NCBI GenBank assembly: GCA_903970565.1
Contig: CAJCJE010000846.1
Location: forward strand, 1 to 10,131
Direction: 5' to 3'
Source: Candidatus Melainabacteria bacterium
GTDB taxonomy: Bacteria > Actinomycetota > Actinomycetes > Mycobacteriales > Pseudonocardiaceae
Length of the DNA stretch: 10,131 nt
How positions within the stretch are numbered: position 1 is the first letter of the stretch; each line of letters starts with the position of its first letter. The position numbers were made by a program, and so were the translations under genes. The notes under the pieces are model-generated. The model was not told the DNA's origin. It saw only the letters and a program-made list of their open reading frames with translations, and did no database searches. Of the stretch, positions 5,915 through 10,131 are shown piece by piece.

Positions 5915-6796
5915 TCAGGCGGCTAGTTGGCGGTGGGCTAAGGCCTCCCTGAGTTGAGTCGACAGCGTGGACGGGTCGAGCAGGTCAGTGGCGTGGGCGT
6001 GGAACACCAGCCAGCCGCGTCGTCTCAGATCGGCGTCGATCGCCGGGTCCGGGCTGGCCCCGGTGTCGTATTCGACCGCGATGCGCTGCTCCGGCCAGGC
6101 GAAGTCGAGCCGGTGCACGGTCTGGCCGGTGGGGTCGCGAACGGGGTGCTGGCAGCGGGGTCTGGGCAGCCCGGCCTCCACCATGACCAGCAGCGCGGCA
6201 CTCTGGGCCGGCGATTCGGGCAGCCCAGTGGCCAGTTGGAGCAGGTCGGTGGCCTGTCGGGTGCCGCGCTGGTCGGGGTCATCGGTCAGGAGCCCGGCAA
6301 CCTCGTCGCGGAAGTCAACGCGGGTGGACTCCGGCAGGCTGCGAAGGATCTCGTCGGCGCAGGCCAGCGCGCCGCGACGGGAAGCCACGCAGAGCACGTC
6401 GGCCAGCAGTGGCGCCAGGCGCAGCAGGCGCAGGCCGTCCCGATGCACGACGTGGGACTCCTCGATCGGACCCTGGTGGACGATCATGCCGGCCCTGGAT
6501 CTGACCCGGCGCAGGTACGGCACCCGGACGTGCACCGGATAGCTGCTGATCGCGGTGTAGCCGTGCAGGGCGGCCGCCGTCGACCGAATCAGGACGCTGT
6601 CGGGACCGGCCAGTAAGGTCGCGGCGGCGGCACGGGTGCGGAGGTCGTCCTGGCGGTCAGCGACGAGCAGGACGCCTCGGCCGAAGCCGACGAGTTGGCC
6701 GTTGTCCACGGCGGTGCGCAGGCCGTGGTCGCCGAGTGCGGCGCGGGCCTGTCGGTAGGTGTAGGCGCCGTGCAGGCCGCCGGAGATGTGGTCCAT
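5915..6796 (-). CDS. AbiEi-like winged-helix plus DUF559-like nuclease-fold protein
   Basis: About 293 residues from the ATG at 6796. The N-terminal part (HGAYTYRQARAALGDHGLRT, then NGQLVGFGRGVLLVADRQDD) resembles the AbiEi-type winged helix of type IV antitoxins, and the middle resembles their C-terminal extension. The C-terminus resembles the DUF559/Vsr-like PD-(D/E)XK fold: RLDFAWPEQRIAVEYD gives Asp231 and Glu242-x-Asp244, followed by LRRRGWLVF. The usual DG...H segment after the E-x-D is shortened and has no histidine, so catalysis may be lost. Such two-domain proteins are common and mostly uncharacterised in actinobacteria; no partner toxin gene is adjacent. The start is uncertain: neither the ATG at 6796 nor the in-frame GTG at 6829 has a ribosome binding site, and the frame stays open to 7057 through sequence that looks non-coding. 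Confidence 0.7.
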   Translation of the reverse strand: MDHISGGLHGAYTYRQARAALGDHGLRTAVDNGQLVGFGRGVLLVADRQDDLRTRAAAATLLAGPDSVLIRSTAAALHGYTAISSYPVHVRVPYLRRVRSRAGMIVHQGPIEESHVVHRDGLRLLRLAPLLADVLCVASRRGALACADEILRSLPESTRVDFRDEVAGLLTDDPDQRGTRQATDLLQLATGLPESPAQSAALLVMVEAGLPRPRCQHPVRDPTGQTVHRLDFAWPEQRIAVEYDTGASPDPAIDADLRRRGWLVFHAHATDLLDPSTLSTQLREALAHRQLAA

Positions 6797-6847
6797 GTCG
6801 ACCAGCGTGCTGGGCGTGAACGGCACGCACCAGCGGCAGTTGTCAGA

Positions 6848-6879
6848 CTGTGGACAACTCTGCGACCTGTGGACAACTC
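6848..6879. promoter_or_regulatory. Two perfect DnaA-box sequences in direct repeat
   Basis: CTGTGGACAACTC occurs twice, at 6848-6860 and 6867-6879, 19 bp apart. Each contains TGTGGACAA, the complement of TTGTCCACA, the consensus DnaA box of high-GC actinobacteria. The pair lies 53-84 bp upstream of the ATG of the nuclease-like gene. Possible roles are DnaA-linked regulation, DnaA titration or an unrelated repressor site. Two boxes are far too few for an origin. Confidence 0.55.
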
Positions 6880-6893
6880 GAGATGTCGAGTTG
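6874..6893. repeat. Inverted repeat overlapping the second DnaA-box sequence
   Basis: CAACTCGA (6874-6881) and TCGAGTTG (6886-6893) are perfect inverted repeats around GATG. The left arm shares its CAACTC with the end of the second DnaA-box repeat. The size and spacing suit a dimeric regulator, perhaps the winged-helix product of the adjacent gene acting on itself (inference). Confidence 0.55.
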
Positions 6894-6907
6894 ACGCGAG
6901 GGTGTCG

Positions 6908-7019
6908 GCGTGTCGTCCGTTCCGGGATAGGGGAACCCCCGAAATTCAATTCTACTCGGTGTTGATCTTTGTTGGGCGGGTTTGTCGGTGACTTGATTCG
7001 CGTGTCGTCTGTTCCGGGA
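6908..7019. repeat. Pair of 20-bp direct repeats flanking an A/T-richer insert
   Basis: GCGTGTCGTCCGTTCCGGGA (6908-6927) recurs at 7000-7019 with a single C to T change. The 72 bp between them include AAATTCAATTCTA and GATCTTTGTTG, unusually A/T-rich for this window. Direct repeats around a compositionally distinct insert could mark an old small insertion or duplication (inference). Confidence 0.6.
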
Positions 7020-7074
7020 GGCGACGGACGAACCGGGAAGGTCGGTCGCCACGACACAAACGCTGGCCGAGGAT

Positions 7075-7102
7075 GCTGACCGGCCGAGAGGGGCCGGTCA
7101 GC
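7075..7102 (-). terminator. Terminator hairpin of the amidohydrolase gene
   Basis: GCTGACCGGCC (7075-7085) pairs perfectly with GGCCGGTCAGC (7092-7102) around GAGAGG. It begins 30 nt beyond the amidohydrolase stop on the minus strand. The 11-bp GC-rich stem with a 6-nt loop and no U-tract matches the other hairpins in this window. Confidence 0.78.
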
Positions 7103-7132
7103 GGGACGCGGAGGCGGAGGCGGAGGTCGGGA

Positions 7133-8413
7133 TCAGGTGAACGAGGCCAGGGCGGCGTGCGTGAACACTCGGACGGCGACCGGGAGGGCACGTTCGTCGG
7201 CGACGAACGTGGGGCGGTGGATGTCGACGATCGGGCCGTCGCCGGGCCAGACGCCGAGTCGGGCGTAGGAGCCGGGCACGTGTTCGAGGTACCAGCCGAA
7301 GTCGTCGCCGCCGGAGGACTGCGGCGCGCTGACCAGCGCGCCGTCCCCGAGCGCTGCCTTGGTGGCGCTCTGTAGCAGTTCGGTGGTCTCCTCGTCGTTG
7401 ACGACGGGGGCGACGCCGCGTCGGTGTTGCAGGTCGTAGCCGACGCCGGTAGGCCCCAGCAGCGAGCTGACCAGGTCGACGACCAGCGGTTCCAGCGCGG
7501 CCCAGGTGTCCCGGTCGCCGGTTCGGAGGGTGCCGCGCAACATGCCGTCCTGCGGGACCGCGTTGGCGGCCTCCCCGGCGTGCACGGCGCCCCACACCAG
7601 CACCGTGCCCGACCTCGGATCGACCCGGCGGGAGAGCAGGGTCGGCAGGCCGGTGATCACGGTGCCGAGGGCGTGGACGAGGTCGGCGGTCAGGTGCGGA
7701 CGGGAGGTGTGGCCGCCGGGCGAAGTCAGCCGCAGCTCCAGCATGTCCGCGGCGGCGGTGATGGGGCCGACCCTGGTGCCGACCCGGCCGACCTGGATCT
7801 GCGGGTTGCAGTGCAGCGCGAAGATGCGATCGACGCCGTCGAGTCCGCCGGCCTCGATCACGTCCAGCGCGCCACCGGGCATGACCTCCTCGGCGGGCTG
7901 GAAGATCAGCCGGACCCGGCCGGGCAGGGCCGGGGCGCCGGCCAGGGCGAGTCCGGCGCCGAGCAGGGCGGCGGTGTGCATGTCGTGACCGCAGGCGTGG
8001 CTGACCCCCTCCACGGTGGACCGGAAGTCCAGACCGACGGCCTCGGTCACCGGCAGGGCGTCGATGTCGGCGCGCAGCGCGACGCAGGGCCGGCCGGTGC
8101 CGATATCGCAGATCAGCCCGGTACCACCAGGGAGGACGCGGGGCGCCAGGCCGGCCGAGGAGAGAATCCGGGCAATCAGTTCAGTGGTGCCGAACTCCTG
8201 ACGGGACAGTTCCGGGTTCGCGTGGATGTGCCGGCGCCAGGCCAGCAGGTCGGCGAGGTTGCTGCCGAGCCAGCCATCCAACCAGGACGGTCCGCGACCG
8301 GCACCGAAATCGTGCACGGGGGCCATACTGACCCCGGTTTCGGTGAGCAGCACCTCGCGCTCCCGTAGGTCCTTGGCTCCTGGGGAGCGATCACGGGAGT
8401 CAACCACAGTCAC
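7133..8413 (-). CDS. M20 (peptidase D subfamily) amidohydrolase, AmiA1/hippurate-hydrolase-like
   Basis: Metal-dependent amidohydrolase related to N-acyl-amino-acid/hippurate hydrolases; it would cleave an acyl or amide bond of a small substrate in the cytoplasm. Substrate unknown. Visible motifs are RRHIHANPELSRQE, ALRADIDALPVTE, the metal-site HACGHDMH (Cys141, His143), QPAEEVMPGG (Glu175/Glu176, metal and base), LHCNPQIQVG, GGDDFGWYLEHVPG and a final His in DIHRPTF, so the active site looks complete. The GTG at 8413 is supported by AGGAGG at 8420-8425 with a 6-nt spacer and gives 426 residues, somewhat longer than AmiA1 of M. tuberculosis. An in-frame ATG at 8326 would give about 397 but has only a weak GGGG upstream. 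Position near the lpdA and GGCT-like genes recalls Rv3305c (amiA1). The leader carries unusual RNA structure. Confidence 0.9.
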   Translation of the reverse strand: MTVVDSRDRSPGAKDLREREVLLTETGVSMAPVHDFGAGRGPSWLDGWLGSNLADLLAWRRHIHANPELSRQEFGTTELIARILSSAGLAPRVLPGGTGLICDIGTGRPCVALRADIDALPVTEAVGLDFRSTVEGVSHACGHDMHTAALLGAGLALAGAPALPGRVRLIFQPAEEVMPGGALDVIEAGGLDGVDRIFALHCNPQIQVGRVGTRVGPITAAADMLELRLTSPGGHTSRPHLTADLVHALGTVITGLPTLLSRRVDPRSGTVLVWGAVHAGEAANAVPQDGMLRGTLRTGDRDTWAALEPLVVDLVSSLLGPTGVGYDLQHRRGVAPVVNDEETTELLQSATKAALGDGALVSAPQSSGGDDFGWYLEHVPGSYARLGVWPGDGPIVDIHRPTFVADERALPVAVRVFTHAALASFT

Positions 8414-8690
8414 GCTGTTCCTCCTCGTCGACGCCACGGCCGCCCCTCATCCGGGTGTCCTGTGCGAAACGAACAAGCCAGCCACGCCAGGTGATTCGAA
8501 TGGGCAGGCTGGCTGGCTTGGTCCCAAGCACCGGGTACCCATTCGATTTCATCTTGCACGATGCATGAAACGCGAATGCCGACCCCGGTCGGTTGCGAGA
8601 TCGCCGGTCGGGTCACTGCGTTGAGCGGTGCGCGAGGATTCTGCCCAACGGTACGGAACAGAAAGGATGAAACGGCGCTGGTGGGCGGTT
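8414..8690 (-). promoter_or_regulatory. Long structured leader region of the amidohydrolase gene
   Basis: A gap of about 300 bp before the amidohydrolase start. No confident -35/-10 pair was found on the minus strand. The section 8474-8578 carries interleaved stems, described separately. Two minus-strand frames stay open through the leader: one ends at 8410 in a GTGA overlap with the amidohydrolase start, the other (ATG 8552, 50 codons) ends 14 nt inside it. Neither has a clear ribosome binding site. Short direct repeats CCGGTCGG lie at 8585-8592 and 8604-8611. Confidence 0.5.
8474..8578 (-). ncRNA. Candidate structured leader RNA with pseudoknot topology
   Basis: Four perfect pairings interlock, in plus-strand coordinates. 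Stem A is 8474-8484 with 8510-8520 (11 bp). Stem B is 8496-8504 with 8538-8546 (9 bp). Because B's left arm lies in A's loop and A's right arm lies in B's loop, A and B form an H-type pseudoknot, with linkers of 11, 5 and 17 nt. A hairpin (TTTCAT 8547-8552 with ATGAAA 8565-8570, plus inner GCA/TGC) abuts stem B directly and could stack on it. Competing pairings are GCTTGG 8516-8521 with CCAAGC 8524-8529, and CATTCG 8540-8545 with CGAATG 8573-8578. It would be transcribed about 60 nt upstream of the amidohydrolase start. A cis-acting regulatory RNA is plausible; it matches no riboswitch class I recognise. Confidence 0.4.
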
Positions 8691-8712
8691 CCGGCGGGAG
8701 TTGACCCGCTGG
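8691..8712 (-). terminator. Hairpin just downstream of the small membrane protein gene
   Basis: CCGGCGGG (8691-8698) faces CCCGCTGG (8705-8712) across AGTTGA. Seven of eight pairs are perfect; the remaining one is a mismatch in the minus-strand RNA. It sits 4 nt beyond the stop at 8717-8719. Moderate support as a terminator. Confidence 0.5.
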
Positions 8713-8716
8713 CGCG

Positions 8717-9094
8717 CTAGGAGTTCTTCAGTCGCCTGTTGTGCCGGTTGCGCAGCCGCCGACCGAAGTAGACGATTACCAGGAGTATCACCGCGGCTAC
8801 GCCAACGGCGACTTTGTGCTTGGTGGTCGACGTGTCGGCGTTGGCGACCTGCTGGTTGAAGTTCGGCGCCGGGGCGGTGGTCGTCGGGTCGGCCTGACTA
8901 CGAGGGGCTACTACCACCTCACGAACGGGTGACCTTGAGTCCAGTGCGGCAGACGGTAGCTGCCGCGCGGTGACCGGGCCCGGTGCGCCGGCGACCAGGG
9001 TTGCCGCCGCGGCCGGGCCGGCGAACAGGCCGAGGGCCACGAGGGCGAACAACGCCGCGACACATGGCCCAAACGCCTTGCGCAGGTGCGCCAC
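8717..9094 (-). CDS. Small secreted or membrane-anchored protein of unknown function
   Basis: A 125-residue protein I do not recognise. Residues 1-31 form a signal sequence: a short basic start (AHLRK), a hydrophobic core (CVAALFALVALGLF) and an AGPAAAA-T cleavage-like site. A middle segment of about 60 residues is low-complexity, rich in Ala, Pro, Thr and Ser. Residues 95-111 (VAVGVAAVILLVIVYFG) form a second membrane helix, followed by a basic tail (RRLRNRHNRRLKNS). If the signal is cleaved, the product is a single-pass protein with the central part outside and the Arg-rich tail inside. The GTG at 9094 has AGGGAG at 9101-9106 with a 6-nt spacer; the in-frame GTG at 9109 overlaps that site and is unlikely. 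A SigF/SigB-like promoter lies upstream, pointing to stress or development control. Confidence 0.78.
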   Translation of the reverse strand: MAHLRKAFGPCVAALFALVALGLFAGPAAAATLVAGAPGPVTARQLPSAALDSRSPVREVVVAPRSQADPTTTAPAPNFNQQVANADTSTTKHKVAVGVAAVILLVIVYFGRRLRNRHNRRLKNS

Positions 9095-9162
9095 GTACGT
9101 CTCCCTCACCGATCCGTTGCCACGCCGAAAAACCGATCCACTTATCACTCAGTGTGCACCAG

Positions 9163-9186
9163 ATACCCGATCGCGGTAACTCAAAC
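9163..9186 (-). promoter_or_regulatory. SigF/SigB-like stress promoter of the small membrane protein gene
   Basis: Read on the minus strand, GTTT (9186-9183) is followed after exactly 14 bp by GGGTAT (9168-9163). This fits GTTT-N14-17-GGGTAT, the known consensus for the actinobacterial SigF/SigB family of alternative sigma factors. The -10 lies 68 nt upstream of the GTG at 9094. The assignment is by motif only. Confidence 0.55.
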
Positions 9187-9258
9187 TGTCGATATGAGGA
9201 TAGTGATCTGAACGCTCCGCGAGCAAGATCGGCTGAATGCTGACAATTTTACCCGCGA

Positions 9259-9292
9259 TGGCCAACACCAACGTGTCACGCGGGTGTGGCCA
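9259..9292 (-). terminator. Terminator hairpin of meaB
   Basis: TGGCC-A-ACACC (9259-9269) pairs with GGTGTGGCCA (9283-9292): ten base pairs with a single bulged A and a 13-nt loop. It starts 28 nt beyond the meaB stop. An alternative 7-bp pairing, ACCCGCG 9251-9257 with CGCGGGT 9279-9285, overlaps it. The next transcribed bases include AAAATTG rather than a U-tract. Confidence 0.6.
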
Positions 9293-9320
9293 AGGCGGGC
9301 AGCCGGAGCGGCCGGGCAGG

Positions 9321-10131
9321 TCAGCGGTGTTGGGTGAAGGCGGCCAGGATGCGGCCGGCAGCCAGGGTCGCGGTCAGTTCGCCGGCTCGCAGTTTCGCCT
9401 CGATCTCCGGCACGACGGCCCGCACGGCCGGGGCGGCGTGCAGGTCGGCCAGGAGGGTGTCGCGGACCATCGACCAGGCCCAGTCGACCTGTTGCCGGCT
9501 GCGTTTGGCGTCGAACTCGCCGGCCGCGCGCAGGGCCTCGCCATGTGCCCGGATCTTCGCCCAGACCTCGTCGAGTCCGGTTCCGGACAGGCCGCTACAG
9601 GTCAGCACGGGGGTGCGCCAGGAGGAGGAGTCGGCGGCGGGCAGCATCCGCAGCGCGCCGGCCAGCTCGCGGGCGGCCCGGCCGGCTTCGCGTTCGTGGT
9701 CGCCGTCGGCCTTGTTGACCGCGATCACGTCGGCGATCTCCAGGACGCCCTTCTTGATTCCCTGTAGCGCGTCCCCGGTGCGGGCCAGGGTGAGGAACAG
9801 GAAGCTGTCGACCATGTTGGCCACCGCGACCTCGGACTGGCCGACGCCGACGGTCTCGACCAGCACGATGTCGTAGCCGGCGGCCTCCATCAGCACGATG
9901 GTCTCCCTGGTCGCCCTGGCCACCCCGCCGAGGGTGCCGGAGGTCGGGGAGGGCCGGACGAACGCGGCCGGGTCGACGGCGAGGCGGTTCATCCTGGTCT
10001 TGTCGCCGAGGATGCTGCCGCCGGTCCTGGTGGAGGACGGATCGACGGCCAGCACGGCGACCCTGTGGCCGGCCTCCGTGAGGTTCGATCCGAGGGCGTC
10101 GATGGTGGTGGACTTGCCGACGCCGGGCACG
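9321..10131 (-). CDS. meaB: Methylmalonyl-CoA mutase-associated GTPase MeaB (ArgK family), 5' end outside window
   Basis: G3E-type P-loop GTPase that loads and protects the adenosylcobalamin cofactor of methylmalonyl-CoA mutase. The last 269-270 residues are present. The visible part begins inside the Walker A loop ([13 protein letters not shown]), so the GTG at 10130 is an internal Val codon and the gene runs off the right edge. Family motifs are [48 protein letters not shown] and NKAD (guanine recognition), followed by the C-terminal arm used for dimerisation ([18 protein letters not shown]). About 50-60 N-terminal residues are missing compared with the family. It is usually next to mutA/mutB, which would be expected beyond the right edge. 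The mutase links propionyl-CoA breakdown to succinyl-CoA. Confidence 0.94.
   Translation of the reverse strand, partial: VPGVGKSTTIDALGSNLTEAGHRVAVLAVDPSSTRTGGSILGDKTRMNRLAVDPAAFVRPSPTSGTLGGVARATRETIVLMEAAGYDIVLVETVGVGQSEVAVANMVDSFLFLTLARTGDALQGIKKGVLEIADVIAVNKADGDHEREAGRAARELAGALRMLPAADSSSWRTPVLTCSGLSGTGLDEVWAKIRAHGEALRAAGEFDAKRSRQQVDWAWSMVRDTLLADLHAAPAVRAVVPEIEAKLRAGELTATLAAGRILAAFTQHR

Larger units (their letters stand above)
6797..7074. promoter_or_regulatory. Upstream region of the nuclease-like gene
   Basis: A gene-free region of about 280 bp. It holds two DnaA-box sequences (6849-6876), an overlapping inverted repeat (6874-6893) and a 20-bp direct repeat pair (6908-6927 and 7000-7019) flanking a stretch clearly richer in A/T than its surroundings. 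On the minus strand TAGAAT (6954-6949) in the A/T-rich part could be a -10, but no -35 partner was found. The open frame here on the minus strand is not judged coding. Confidence 0.5.

Noticed and set aside
6848..6879. Replication origin signalled by DnaA boxes
   Set aside because: Only two boxes, and no dnaA, dnaN or A/T-rich unwinding region with many boxes.
6797..7057. 87-residue N-terminal extension of the nuclease-like protein
   Set aside because: It reads through DnaA boxes, inverted repeats and an A/T-richer stretch and gives Pro/Arg/Thr/Ser-rich sequence with no domain.
7098..8437. Other open frames in both strands across the amidohydrolase region
   Set aside because: They are shadows of the M20 gene, which has complete metal-site motifs and a good ribosome binding site.
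8485..8510. tRNA T-loop-like TTCGAAT
   Set aside because: The flanking bases do not form a T-stem and no acceptor, D or anticodon arms are present.

Overview
The window is chromosomal DNA from a high-GC actinobacterium. Real genes show strong G/C at third codon positions, GTG starts are common behind AGGAGG-type ribosome binding sites, and the terminator-like hairpins lack U-tracts. The protein set (LpdA-type flavoprotein, AmiA1-type M20 amidohydrolase, MeaB, AbiEi/DUF559 protein) and the intergenic style suggest a Pseudonocardiales-like organism (inference; no rRNA or marker gene is present).

Layout. Positions 1-371 are a promoter region. Positions 372-2730 (+) are a two-gene glycerol uptake operon, glpF then glpK; GlpF admits glycerol and GlpK traps it as glycerol-3-phosphate. 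Positions 2731-3053 hold no gene but are rich in short repeats and hairpins. Positions 3054-3519 (-) are the wreck of a CatB/Vat-type xenobiotic acetyltransferase, with an internal deletion and two frame changes. Positions 3716-5119 (-) encode an LpdA-like flavoprotein (NAD(P)H-quinone / disulfide reductase family). A 271-bp divergent gap separates it from a gamma-glutamylcyclotransferase-like gene (5391-5843, +) with a leaderless-type promoter. Converging on that gene is an AbiEi-like winged-helix plus DUF559-like nuclease-fold gene (5915-6796, -), whose upstream region carries two perfect actinobacterial DnaA-box sequences. Then come an M20 amidohydrolase (7133-8413, -) with an unusually structured leader, a small secreted or membrane-anchored protein (8717-9094, -) behind a SigF/SigB-like promoter, and the 3' part of meaB (9321 to the right edge, -), the GTPase chaperone of methylmalonyl-CoA mutase.

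The order lpdA(-), GGCT-like(+), amidohydrolase(-) matches, from memory, Mycobacterium tuberculosis Rv3303c-Rv3304-Rv3305c, with the AbiEi/DUF559 gene interrupting that block here. Apart from glpFK, the genes look like separate transcription units, most followed by their own hairpin.

Most notable non-coding signals: (1) a 97-105 nt leader of the amidohydrolase gene with interleaved perfect stems (pseudoknot topology), a contiguous hairpin and competing pairings; (2) a helically phased array of alternating CGTGG/CCACG half-sites in front of glpF; (3) paired DnaA boxes overlapping an inverted repeat upstream of the nuclease-like gene. No CRISPR array, insertion sequence, tRNA or rRNA was seen.
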